A stretch of 57,621 nt of DNA from Acidobacteriota bacterium (lineage in GTDB: Bacteria > Acidobacteriota > Vicinamibacteria > Vicinamibacterales > UBA2999). The position numbers and the translations under genes are program-made. Every line of letters starts with the position of its first letter. The first letter of the stretch is position 1. The stretch covers positions 1 to 57,621 of the forward strand of contig JAEUQR010000166.1 of NCBI GenBank assembly GCA_016789705.1, given 5' to 3'. Below are positions 16,742-25,364 of the stretch, one piece after another. Under the pieces are notes generated by a model. The model ran no database searches and had not been told where the DNA came from. It saw nothing but the letters and a program-made list of their open reading frames with translations.

Positions 16742-18124
16742 CTATACCAGCTGCTGGGCCAGGGCGCGCCGGAGCGCCGCCACGAGCACGATGAGCGCCA
16801 CCAGCACCGACGGCGTCACCACAACGGCCGCCGCCACGTTCTGAGCGACCCGCGGCGACGCCGCCCGCTCGGGCGGTAGCGCCCTGTCGAGCAGCTGCAT
16901 CTGTGCACTGCGCTCGGCCACCTGCAGGCGGGCCGCCTCATAGCGCGTGGCAACGTCGACGTAGATCTTCTCGGCGAGCTCCTGCTGCATCTCGAGCTCA
17001 TCCACTTCCGACTGGCGACGGTAGAGCTCTGCCAGTACAGGAAACTGTCCGCCCTTGCCACGCAGCGTCTGCTGCAACACGCGGCCTTCACTCTCGAGTG
17101 ACGCCAGTGACGTCCGGGCGGTCGCCACCTGTTGGCTCAGGTACTCGTGGACGGGATTGACGTAAGGGTCCAGCAGCTCGTCTCGGATCGAGAGAAGAGG
17201 CTCGGGCACTGGTTCTTCCCGCGGCGGCGGCCGGCGGTCTTCCTGCCTTGCGGTCCTGCGACTCTCGGGTGCCTTCTCGCCGAGCTCCTCCGTGTCCTTC
17301 GGGCTACGTTCTTGCGGACGGGGGGGGCTCGACGGACCAGGCAGACTATTCACCGCGCGTCTGACGTCGCGCACCCGCGTCATCCCCGCCAGTTCCTTCT
17401 CCGCCTGCGCGAGCCTGGCGCGCTCGCGTTCGATATTGACCTGCACGATACGCAGGTCTCGCTGCTGCTCGAGCAGCGTATCGACATCCCGGTCCAACAG
17501 CTCGACCTGGGCGGCCTTCTGGCCTTGCTCGTAGGCCGAACGCGCCGCGGTCAACCGCTCTCGCGCGGCATCGAGCTGTTCCTTGATGATGTCGCGCGCG
17601 ACGACCACCTCTTCCTGATTGACCGTTCGCGACAACTCGACGGCCCGGAGCGCCAGGTCGTTGGCCACATCGGCCGCCAGTTTCGGATCCCGAAGTGTGA
17701 CGCGCACCTCGAGCAGCCGGCTGTCCCTGACGTCGCTGACGGTGAGCACCCGGTCGAGGAACTGCTCCGGCGTCAGATGATGCGGCGCCGCCTCGAGCTT
17801 GAACTCGCGAATCAACTGGGCAATGAGCGACTGGTTCTCGAGATACGAACGGTAGTTGCGCACCTCGAGGCCGGGGGCGCCGCCTGATGCGGCCTGGCCG
17901 ACCTTTGGCGGCGCAACCATGACCACCGCCGTGGCCTCATATTGCCGGGGCATCCACGCGCTGACGCCCCACGACGACACCCCCGCCAGTACCGTGCCGG
18001 CCAGAATGCCCCAGCGGGCGCGCCACAAGGCATCGAGGTACAGAGCGAGACCCGGTCCCGTGCGAACGCCTTCTGACGGCTCGGTGTGCTGGCCAGCTCG
18101 ATCAGTGTTCGGAGTCGCGTTCAT
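16742..18124 (-). CDS. Wzz/GumC-type chain-length regulator without kinase domain
   Basis: The 460-residue protein has two membrane helices (about 37-57 and 430-450) around a large periplasmic part with coiled-coil character (about 165-250 and 320-410). Wzz family features include the N-terminal RQYEATAVVMVAPP segment. A proline-, glutamate- and arginine-rich stretch (about 261-311; e.g. GPSSPPRPQERSPKD) interrupts the coiled coil. There is no C-terminal tyrosine kinase, so any BY-kinase must be elsewhere or absent. The protein would set polymer length together with the Wzy-like protein. It is followed by the PglC-like gene. Confidence 0.83.
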   Translation of the reverse strand: MNATPNTDRAGQHTEPSEGVRTGPGLALYLDALWRARWGILAGTVLAGVSSWGVSAWMPRQYEATAVVMVAPPKVGQAASGGAPGLEVRNYRSYLENQSLIAQLIREFKLEAAPHHLTPEQFLDRVLTVSDVRDSRLLEVRVTLRDPKLAADVANDLALRAVELSRTVNQEEVVVARDIIKEQLDAARERLTAARSAYEQGQKAAQVELLDRDVDTLLEQQRDLRIVQVNIERERARLAQAEKELAGMTRVRDVRRAVNSLPGPSSPPRPQERSPKDTEELGEKAPESRRTARQEDRRPPPREEPVPEPLLSIRDELLDPYVNPVHEYLSQQVATARTSLASLESEGRVLQQTLRGKGGQFPVLAELYRRQSEVDELEMQQELAEKIYVDVATRYEAARLQVAERSAQMQLLDRALPPERAASPRVAQNVAAAVVVTPSVLVALIVLVAALRRALAQQLV

Positions 18125-18293
18125 CTACCTGCCCGGCATGGAAAGGCTGCAAGCCCACGTCGCCACACGGCCCACCGCATTGAGACACATTCGACGCCGT
18201 GGGCAGACCAGGCATTATCTCCCGGTCCCCGGCTGCGACGCCAGCGAAGGGCGGCACGCGGGAACACGGTCTGCGCCCTGCGTACAGCCACGT
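18125..18293. other. Intergenic gap inside the polysaccharide operon
   Basis: These 169 bases lie between the stop of a glycosyltransferase and the start of the Wzz gene on the same strand. I see no hairpin with a U-tract and no convincing promoter. It is the only sizeable gap in the minus-strand run from 26819 to 12437, so a separate promoter for the wzz-pgl part is possible. Confidence 0.3.
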
Positions 18294-19484
18294 TCATGCC
18301 CCGCCGATGGCGGCGCTGACGATGCCGCGTTTGCTCTCCCAGGTATGTGATGCCGCGATGAACCGGCGGCCGGCGGCCGACAGCCGCCCGGCGCAGCCGC
18401 CGTCGCGCAGGACTCGCAACACCGCCGCCGCGAACTCGTCTGCCGAGTCAGCCACGAGCACCTCTTCTCCGTCGGTCAGGCCGGTCACCTCCGCGGACAC
18501 TCGCGACGTGACGGAGGGCAGCCCCACCGCGAGACTCTCCAGGAGTTTGTACTGCGTGCCGCCGGCGACAGGCACCGGCACCACCATGACGCTGGAGCCT
18601 TGGTACAACGGAAGCAGATCGGCGACGAAACCCGAAAATCGTACGCCGGCGTGCTGTCCGAGCTCACGGGCCAGTTCCTCACCGCGCGCGCCACACACGG
18701 TCAGCTGTGCGTCTCGAACGTCCTCGCGCACGCGGGGAAGAATCTCCGTCACAAGGCGGCGCACGGCCGCGGCATTCGGCGCATACGCGAGGTTGCCAAC
18801 GAACAGCAGTTGCGGCGGACGCGCTGGATCCGCCTGCCACGGGTGATCCAGCATCGATCGGGGCACGCAATTGTCGAGCACCGCGATTTTGACGCCGCTG
18901 CCACCGAGCTCGCGCACATGCTCCTGGTCCAACGCGGAATTGACGAGCACCGCATGACACTGCCCGATGCCGCGAGCCTCGAAGGCGCGCAGGCGCCACT
19001 GGGCGGCGCTGCTCACCCGCGCCATCCAGGACACGTCTGCCGACTCGCGCACCATGGCCGCATAGCGGGACGGGCTGTCGACCAGGTCGATGACGCGGCG
19101 CTGCCGATGGGCCAGATCGAGAAACGGGAAGGCCGGCGCCTGGAAGCCCCAGAACACATCCGGCTCGTACTCGGCCAGCTCACGTGCGACCAGACGCTTC
19201 ACGCGAGGCATGGCGTACCGGGTGATCAGATACGGCCGCGCCGTCACCGCCGACCACGCGCCATAGGCCATGACGTCGCGGGCCGAGACGCCGATCGTGC
19301 GCACGTCAACGGCCTTGAGCGGACTCATGTCCTCGACGGGTGGTTCCCAGTCGCGTGCAATCGCCACAAGACGCACGTCCGCCACCGTCGCCAGGAGCTC
19401 CAGCACATGAAACAGGCGATTGCGGTCGCCCCGGTCTACCGGCAGCGGCAACAGCGTGGAGAAGACCAGGACGCGCGGCTTCAT
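18294..19484 (-). CDS. Glycosyltransferase (GT4-like, TIGR03087-type pattern)
   Basis: The 396-residue protein begins MKPRVLVFSTLLPLPVDRGDRNR, a start common to GT4-like enzymes of EPS loci. The acceptor domain has VIDLVDSPSRYA, and the donor domain has LLFVGNLAYAPNAAAV and GGTQYKLLESLAVGLPSV. The EX7E motif is altered (first glutamate replaced), as in the sugar transferases of the TIGR03087/PEP-CTERM-linked group, though no exosortase gene is present here. Its start overlaps the stop of the upstream GT4 by 4 nt (ATGA). Substrate unknown. Confidence 0.8.
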   Translation of the reverse strand: MKPRVLVFSTLLPLPVDRGDRNRLFHVLELLATVADVRLVAIARDWEPPVEDMSPLKAVDVRTIGVSARDVMAYGAWSAVTARPYLITRYAMPRVKRLVARELAEYEPDVFWGFQAPAFPFLDLAHRQRRVIDLVDSPSRYAAMVRESADVSWMARVSSAAQWRLRAFEARGIGQCHAVLVNSALDQEHVRELGGSGVKIAVLDNCVPRSMLDHPWQADPARPPQLLFVGNLAYAPNAAAVRRLVTEILPRVREDVRDAQLTVCGARGEELARELGQHAGVRFSGFVADLLPLYQGSSVMVVPVPVAGGTQYKLLESLAVGLPSVTSRVSAEVTGLTDGEEVLVADSADEFAAAVLRVLRDGGCAGRLSAAGRRFIAASHTWESKRGIVSAAIGGA

Positions 19485-20608
19485 GTGGCCAGCACCTCAC
19501 GATACACCTGGAGATGCGCCTCGGCACAACGACGCCAGGTGAACTGCGCGGCGCGGGCCACACCGCGCGCGCCGAGGCTCGCCGCGTGGCTCGCATCGTC
19601 GATCACTGCGCACAGCGCCGTGGTGAGCGCCTCGATGTCGGTGGGCTCGACCATGAGCGCCGCGCCGCCAACCACCTCCGGCAGCGACGACCGGTTCGAT
19701 GTCACGACCGGCGTGCCACAAGCCATCGCTTCGAGGACGGGCAGGCCGAATCCCTCATACAACGAGGGAAACGCGAAGGCCGTCGCCGACGACAACACAC
19801 CCGGCAGATCGTCCTCGGGCACCTTGCCGATGAATCGGACCGCGGTGCTCAGGCCGAATCTGGAGACCGCCTCCTCAACGGCGACGCGGTGCTTGTCTGG
19901 CGCACCGCCGAGGACGAGCGCCACGTCCGGATGACTCCGCCGCACCTGCGACAGGGCCTCGACCAGGCGCCCGACGTTCTTGTGCGGCATCGTGTTGCCG
20001 ACATAGAGCACGAATCGTGGCGGAAGACCGTAGCGGTCGATCACCCGGCGCCGTTCGGCCACCGACGCCGGCGAGAACCTCGGGTCGACGCCGAGGTGGA
20101 CGGGCGTGATGCGCTCGCGCGGGATGCCCAGGAACTCATGCACGTCTCGCGCAGTGCTTTCGGAAATGGTGATCACCCGGTCGACATGCCGCAGTCGGCG
20201 CGCGAGCAGGCGGTAGAACAGGACGATCTTTCTGCTGAAGAGTTCAGGGTGGCGCAGCGGCTCGAGGTCGTAACACGTGGCGACGACCTTCCGGGACGCG
20301 ACTGGCGGCACATCGAGGTTGGGATAGTGATAGAGGTCGCATGGCTGGTGCCGCAGGGCCTGCCGCAGCACCAGCTGCTGGACAAGGCCAAGCGGTGTGC
20401 TCCGTCCGGCACGTCCGGCCAGGCGCCACATCGGAACGGCTGCCGACAGCGACGTCTGATCCAGGCGGCCCACGGCCGTGACCGTCAGATCGGCCGGCGC
20501 CAGGCCGCCGATTTCGTCGAGCAGGCGCACCAGGTAGCGTCCGACGCCGGTCGCCGGATCGCGCACGATTCTGACATCGAGCTGCACCGCTGCACGCCCA
20601 CCCGTCAT
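19481..20608 (-). CDS. GT4-family glycosyltransferase (mannosyl/rhamnosyltransferase-like)
   Basis: The 375-residue protein has the GT-B pattern with TGVGRYLVRLL near the N-terminus, ITISESTARDVHEFLGI in the linker, LYVGNTMPHKNVGRLVEAL at the start of the donor domain and SLYEGFGLPVLEAMACG (EX7E). This combination is typical of WbpY/WbdA-like mannosyl- or rhamnosyltransferases. It overlaps both neighbours by 4 nt, so it is translated in step with the WaaL-like gene and the next glycosyltransferase. The sugar assignment is a guess from family resemblance. Confidence 0.86.
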   Translation of the reverse strand: MTGGRAAVQLDVRIVRDPATGVGRYLVRLLDEIGGLAPADLTVTAVGRLDQTSLSAAVPMWRLAGRAGRSTPLGLVQQLVLRQALRHQPCDLYHYPNLDVPPVASRKVVATCYDLEPLRHPELFSRKIVLFYRLLARRLRHVDRVITISESTARDVHEFLGIPRERITPVHLGVDPRFSPASVAERRRVIDRYGLPPRFVLYVGNTMPHKNVGRLVEALSQVRRSHPDVALVLGGAPDKHRVAVEEAVSRFGLSTAVRFIGKVPEDDLPGVLSSATAFAFPSLYEGFGLPVLEAMACGTPVVTSNRSSLPEVVGGAALMVEPTDIEALTTALCAVIDDASHAASLGARGVARAAQFTWRRCAEAHLQVYREVLAT

Positions 20609-22038
20609 GACTCACGCCCCGGAGCCCCGGCGGCTCGACGGCGCAGCTGCGTCGACGCAGACAACAGTCCGAACACGAGCCAGTACAGGTTGACGTAGTT
20701 GTTGGACACGTTCAGGCTCTCGACAACACCGAAGAGGATGAACCCGAGCGCCGAGAGTACGAGGCCGAGATGCAGCGGGCTGCTGTCGCGGGACGGCTCG
20801 AGCAGGAGCGATTTCAGTCCGAGCACGAACACCATGGCCAGCGGTGTCCAGAACAGAACGGTCCCCACGAGACCGATGTCGACCAGTGTCTGCAGATAGA
20901 TGTTGTGCGCACGGACGAGGTCGGCGAGCCCAGTCGCACGCAGCTCCGATGTGGCGGCCGCGAACCCATCGAGTCCGAATCCAAGCAGCGGACTCTCGGC
21001 GAAGGCCGACAGCGATACACGCCACAGGCCCAGCCGGCTGTCGACACTCATCTCACGCGCATTGGGAAACACGAGTGAGAAGTAGCCAAGAAGCCGATCG
21101 ATGAACAACACGAACAGTCCCAGTGCGATTCCGGCGCCGGCGGCGGCGACCGGACGTGTGCCGGCGGTGATACGCGCCAGCACCCAGGAGGCCGCGAGTG
21201 CCATCACGAGAACCCAGCCCGCCTTCGAGAACGTCAGCAGGACCACACCGCTCACCAGAACGGAGACCGCAGCCCAGAAGACGCGCGACGACGACCGGGC
21301 GTCTGTGGCGAGCGCCCAGATGATCGGGAGCACCATGGCGCCATAACCCGCGAGGATGTTCGGATTCGAGAACGTCGCCACCACCGAGAATCCGGCGCCT
21401 CGAGCGACGAACAGTTCGCTGTAGAACGGGGAGAAATAGCGGTACAGCTGGTCGTGGCCGCCGCGAGCGAACTGTGCGTAGCCGTAGAGAGACGTTACGA
21501 GAGCCCCGAGGGCCGCTGCCGAACATACTCGTCGCAGTGCGACGGTGTCTCGAATCACGGAGGCGGCAAGCCCGCCCATGAGCAGCGCGGCAACGGTTCT
21601 CAGCAGATTTCTGGTGCTGGCTTCCGGGCTGATCGACCACGCAATCGACATGACCAGGTAGGCGATGAGGCCAATCCCCAGCGGAGCGACACCGGCCGGC
21701 AGGTTCGAGGCTCGCGACGTCGTCCGTCCCGCCAGCAGCACGCCACTTGCCGTCACCACGAGGACCAGGGCCTGGAACACCTGCGTGCTCGTCACACGCA
21801 GACTCGTCGATAGGTAGACGTCGAACGGCAGCAGGAACGCATAGAACGTGACGGCTCGCACGGGCATCGCCAGGAGCCACGCCGCCGTCAGGCCGCCGCA
21901 CGCGATCGCGACGCCGGCAAGCGCCACGACGGGGCCCCAGACAGCCACGGCCGTCCCGATGACCATGCCACCGACCAGGGTCGGGAGCCAGGTTCTAGCG
22001 GGCGCGGTTGGGGTCACGTGAGGCGTCGGCCCGGACAT
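20605..22038 (-). CDS. O-antigen ligase/polymerase family membrane protein (Wzy_C/WaaL)
   Basis: The 477-residue protein has about twelve hydrophobic segments. The Wzy_C region is visible: DSRLGLWRVSLSAFAESPLLGFGLDGF followed by the large periplasmic loop and RAHNIYLQTLVDIGLVG, where the AHN-x-Y motif is a hallmark of the family. Such proteins either join finished polymer to lipid A-core or act as an alternative polymerase; sequence alone does not decide. Since another Wzy-like protein is encoded at 11060, a ligase role is reasonable. The 5' end overlaps the methyltransferase gene by 44 nt. Confidence 0.82.
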   Translation of the reverse strand: MSGPTPHVTPTAPARTWLPTLVGGMVIGTAVAVWGPVVALAGVAIACGGLTAAWLLAMPVRAVTFYAFLLPFDVYLSTSLRVTSTQVFQALVLVVTASGVLLAGRTTSRASNLPAGVAPLGIGLIAYLVMSIAWSISPEASTRNLLRTVAALLMGGLAASVIRDTVALRRVCSAAALGALVTSLYGYAQFARGGHDQLYRYFSPFYSELFVARGAGFSVVATFSNPNILAGYGAMVLPIIWALATDARSSSRVFWAAVSVLVSGVVLLTFSKAGWVLVMALAASWVLARITAGTRPVAAAGAGIALGLFVLFIDRLLGYFSLVFPNAREMSVDSRLGLWRVSLSAFAESPLLGFGLDGFAAATSELRATGLADLVRAHNIYLQTLVDIGLVGTVLFWTPLAMVFVLGLKSLLLEPSRDSSPLHLGLVLSALGFILFGVVESLNVSNNYVNLYWLVFGLLSASTQLRRRAAGAPGRES

Positions 22039-22804
22039 CTCGGTGACCCGGGCGGGGCTCGGTCGCGGCGCCAGTGAGCGGCTTGCGCCCGAGAGCTATG
22101 TAGAAGAACCCGAGCCAGTCCGCAATCGCGGTGTCATCGAATGCGCGCCACAGGCGGTCGCCCTGGCGAGCCACTGTTCGCCCGAGGGGCATCCGTCCCA
22201 GCAGGCCAAGCGGGGGCACGACACACGACGAGAAGACGCGAACGTCCGTCAACGAGCACTGTTGAAGCCACTGTTCGACGTCGTGACGCCGATACGGGAA
22301 TTCGTCGTCAACCGTCCGGTGCAGTCCGCGCAGGTACCAGGCCGCGCGCACCAGAGAAAACTTCAACGGCACGACGTCGGAGAAGAAGAGCCCTCCTGGT
22401 CGCAGTGTGCGGATCATTTCGCGCATCAACGCCACGGGGTCGCTGAAGTGTTCCAGGAGTCCCGTCGAAAAGACGAGGTCGAACTGGCCGTCGGCAAACG
22501 GCAATTCGAAGGCATCCGCCAGGGCGAAGTGGCCAGGACGCCCGACCGTGGCAAGGTTCTGCCTGGCCTGCCGTAATCCGCTCGGTGAGCGGTCGATGCC
22601 GTAGACGTCGAGACCATCGGCCGCCAGGAGTGTCGAGAGCTTGGCGGACCCGCAGCCGATCTCGAGCGAGCGCCCGCCCGCAGGGAGCAGCGGGCGGAGA
22701 TAGTGGAGCTTGAGCCTCTCCGTGACGAGCCACAAGTCATCCTCGACCGTGCTGATGCCCTCTGCCCAGCCCTTCTCCCAGTCGCGCTGCGGATCTGCAC
22801 TCAT
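21995..22804 (-). CDS. Class I SAM-dependent methyltransferase
   Basis: The 269-residue protein has the SAM-binding motif I SLEIGCGSAKLS (about 46-57), the acidic end of beta-2 in VYGIDRSP, and motif post-I/II elements DLVFSTGLLEHFSDP and RTLRPGGLFFSDVVP. It belongs to the UbiE/Methyltransf_11 group. In this setting it probably methylates a sugar or caps the glycan chain, but no substrate can be assigned. The last 44 nt overlap the ligase gene start, so the two are coupled. Confidence 0.82.
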   Translation of the reverse strand: MSADPQRDWEKGWAEGISTVEDDLWLVTERLKLHYLRPLLPAGGRSLEIGCGSAKLSTLLAADGLDVYGIDRSPSGLRQARQNLATVGRPGHFALADAFELPFADGQFDLVFSTGLLEHFSDPVALMREMIRTLRPGGLFFSDVVPLKFSLVRAAWYLRGLHRTVDDEFPYRRHDVEQWLQQCSLTDVRVFSSCVVPPLGLLGRMPLGRTVARQGDRLWRAFDDTAIADWLGFFYIALGRKPLTGAATEPRPGHRDVRADASRDPNRAR

Positions 22805-22838
22805 GCCAACGACTCCCTCTCGTTGCGGTCACGCGGCT

Positions 22839-24311
22839 TCATCTTTGTGCCCCCCTGCGCCACGCCAGCAGGCGGACGGCGGCAGCGTCAGTGAAGACCA
22901 CCTCTGCCGCCAGTACGCCAAGCGCGAACACGGCCACCGCTGCAAGGACTCGCCACGGCCCATTGGCGGTTTCCGTCGCCTGCAGCACGGCCCCGACAGC
23001 GCCAGCGACGAGCACGGGCCGAATCAGGATTGCCGCCACGCCAATCCGCCCCAGCCGATGCCGGGCTCCCCAGAACACCGACATCGCCACGGCAAGTTCG
23101 GTCAGGACACTGGCCCAGGCCGCGCCGGCGGGCCCGAACGATGGCACGAACAGGTAGTTGGCGGCTCCGCTCACGGCGAGTGCCGCCGCACTCACCGGTA
23201 TGAGGGTCCGCTCGGCGTCGAGCACGATGAGAAGGGTCCCGTAGAGCGAGCCAAGGAACATGAAGGGATTGGCCCAGGCCAGCACCGAGAGGGCCGAGGC
23301 TGCTCCGGCATACTGAGCCCCATAGACGAACGCCACGAGTTCGCCGGACAGAAGCGACATGCCGACGGTGGCGGGCAACACGAACAACAACACGTAGTAT
23401 GTCGCCGAACGGACCGCGGCTAGCACCTGGTCGTGGCCCTGCAGCTTTCGCGCGGTCAGCGTCGGCAGCAAGACCCCCGCGAGAGTACCAGACACCACCT
23501 GCAGGACTTGCACGAACGTGAAGGCCGCCCCGAAGACGCCTGCCGCCTCTGCCCCGGTCCATGACGTGAGCATCACCACATTTATGCGCAGATACAGGAC
23601 CACCAACACCGTGTTGAGGGCGATGGGCCACGCGCTTCGCACGAGCCCCCTGGCCACATCCCAGTCGACGGGCGTGGGGCGAAGCGCGAGGCGGCGGGCC
23701 ATGGCGGTTGCATACAGCAGCAACTCAACCAGACCACCGATCGCGAGGGCAGCCGCGACGCCCGCCAGGCTCCACTGCATCACCAGAGCCGCGGCGACAG
23801 CCGCCACGCTGACACACCGGCCGGCCGCGCGCAGGACGGCTTCGCGCGGCATGGCCCCGAAGGCGAAGAGCACGGACCGGCACAGCTCGGAGAACAGCCC
23901 CAGGATCTGCGCCAGCAGCAGCAGCGCGATCACGAGCCGCAGCGACGGTGAATAGCCGAGGCCCCATGCCGCGACGACGGCCACCGCTCCGCTCAGCGCG
24001 CCGAGCAGCAGGCGCACGCCGGCGGCGGCGAGCAGTGACGCAGACGCGGCTGCCGGCTGCCGGACGATGTCGCGGATCAGAACGCGATCAAGGCCGAAAT
24101 TGCAGAGCGTCGCGAAGAACGCGGCGAAGGTGAAGGCTAGAAGATACGCACCGAATGTTTCCGGCCCGAGGGCGCGGGCCACGATGACGACAATGACGTA
24201 TTGCGCTCCGCTCGTGACGACATTCGAGCCGAGCAGCGCGAGGCCATTGACCAGGGTGCGCGTGACGTCCGTGGCGCGGGATGCGGCAGGACCAGGATCT
24301 GACAGTGTCAT
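22839..24311 (-). CDS. Oligosaccharide flippase, MOP superfamily (Wzx-like), copy 1
   Basis: About 490 residues with 12-14 membrane helices. The first part (VARALGPETFGAYLLAFTFAAFFATLCNFGLDRVLIRDI) is the conserved start of the polysaccharide biosynthesis/Wzx family. It would flip the undecaprenyl-linked repeat unit across the inner membrane. The ATG at 24311 is preferred over a GTG 18 nt upstream; neither has a strong ribosome-binding site. It lies 34 nt before the methyltransferase and 61 nt after the FkbM gene. Confidence 0.85.
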   Translation of the reverse strand: MTLSDPGPAASRATDVTRTLVNGLALLGSNVVTSGAQYVIVVIVARALGPETFGAYLLAFTFAAFFATLCNFGLDRVLIRDIVRQPAAASASLLAAAGVRLLLGALSGAVAVVAAWGLGYSPSLRLVIALLLLAQILGLFSELCRSVLFAFGAMPREAVLRAAGRCVSVAAVAAALVMQWSLAGVAAALAIGGLVELLLYATAMARRLALRPTPVDWDVARGLVRSAWPIALNTVLVVLYLRINVVMLTSWTGAEAAGVFGAAFTFVQVLQVVSGTLAGVLLPTLTARKLQGHDQVLAAVRSATYYVLLFVLPATVGMSLLSGELVAFVYGAQYAGAASALSVLAWANPFMFLGSLYGTLLIVLDAERTLIPVSAAALAVSGAANYLFVPSFGPAGAAWASVLTELAVAMSVFWGARHRLGRIGVAAILIRPVLVAGAVGAVLQATETANGPWRVLAAVAVFALGVLAAEVVFTDAAAVRLLAWRRGAQR

Positions 24312-24390
24312 GGGCAACGCAGGTAACACCGAGGCGGCCGTCTACCTTCGGCGCGCGCGCCCTCGCGAACACACGAGGCGACGCGTCAGG

Positions 24391-25353
24391 TCAGGGAGTG
24401 GGCTCGGGCATGAAGCCATCGAGCTTGATCCGCTTGGCGACTTTGTCCCTGGCCATGCAGTAGTTGACCTCGATGAACCGCTGAAGGAGGCTGCGCTGCG
24501 ACGCATGCAGATAGTAGCGATTCAACCCGTCGTCCAGGGCAAACAGGTAGCCTGCGTCGAACAGGAGAGACTCCCAATTCTGATGCGTGGGGTCCTCGGT
24601 CAGCGGCGCGGTCGACTCGAGCATGACCACCGTGGGCGGGAACCTGCGAAAGTCGAGGCCGCTCAGCACCTTCCGCTCGAATCCTTCCACGTCGACGTTC
24701 AGAAAGCTGAAGGCACCGGTGACGCGGTCGTTCTTCTGCAGCACGTCCGAAAGGGTCGTCACGGGAATCGAGAGTTCGTCGAACTGGAAGCCGGCGGCCC
24801 GGTGCCGGAGGGCGGTGTCACGGTCGAACGTCGACAGACCTGTGGCTCTCGCCTCGAATCGATAGAACTGCAGCGTCGCCGACGTGTCCGAGATCCCGAC
24901 CTCGACGTTCGAATCATCCGGCCTGGCCTTCCGCAGGGCCGCTTGATGCTCAGGGTTCGGCTCGATGTTCACACCGCGCCATCCCCTGAGATAGAAATAC
25001 TTCGTGACACTGCCGATGTCGGGGTCGCTGGCACCCACATCGACGTAACTGCCTTTCGCCACGTCCTTGAAGACGTACGACAGCACGTAATCCTCATAGA
25101 ACTGCGAGTGATACGTCTCGCGCACTCCGAAAGGCCCACGCACCGGACAGGCGAACACAATGGGGTCGTCAACGGGGGCTGGCGCCGCCGCGGACTTCCC
25201 GGTCGAAGGCAGCGGAGCCGCGGGAGCCACCTGCGCGGCATCAACCGCGGGCACTGACACTGACCACACTGTCGTGCCACCAGCAGCCCAAGCAACCGCC
25301 AGGCCGCCCACAACGACGAGCAGTGCCCGAGCTGACATGGGAGTGTTACGCAT
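24391..25353 (-). CDS. FkbM-family methyltransferase with N-terminal export/anchor segment
   Basis: The 320-residue protein has a hydrophobic N-terminal helix (about 6-31) followed by an Ala/Pro-rich linker (to about 62) and then an FkbM methyltransferase domain. Domain signatures are SYVDVGASDPDIGSVTKYF (SAM motif I), GVNIEPNPEHQAAL and LNVDVEGFERKVLSGL. FkbM enzymes usually methylate sugar or polyketide hydroxyls in the cytoplasm with SAM. The exported-looking N-terminus is odd, because SAM is not expected outside; a membrane anchor with the domain kept inside, or a non-methyltransferase role, are options. It sits between two flippase genes in the same operon. Confidence 0.8.
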   Translation of the reverse strand: MRNTPMSARALLVVVGGLAVAWAAGGTTVWSVSVPAVDAAQVAPAAPLPSTGKSAAAPAPVDDPIVFACPVRGPFGVRETYHSQFYEDYVLSYVFKDVAKGSYVDVGASDPDIGSVTKYFYLRGWRGVNIEPNPEHQAALRKARPDDSNVEVGISDTSATLQFYRFEARATGLSTFDRDTALRHRAAGFQFDELSIPVTTLSDVLQKNDRVTGAFSFLNVDVEGFERKVLSGLDFRRFPPTVVMLESTAPLTEDPTHQNWESLLFDAGYLFALDDGLNRYYLHASQRSLLQRFIEVNYCMARDKVAKRIKLDGFMPEPTP

Positions 25354-25364
25354 TGGCTGGAATC

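Noticed and set aside
18294..20608. PEP-CTERM/exosortase system suggested by the TIGR03087-like glycosyltransferase
   Set aside because: No exosortase, PrsK/PrsR or PEP-CTERM sorting tail is encoded in the window.
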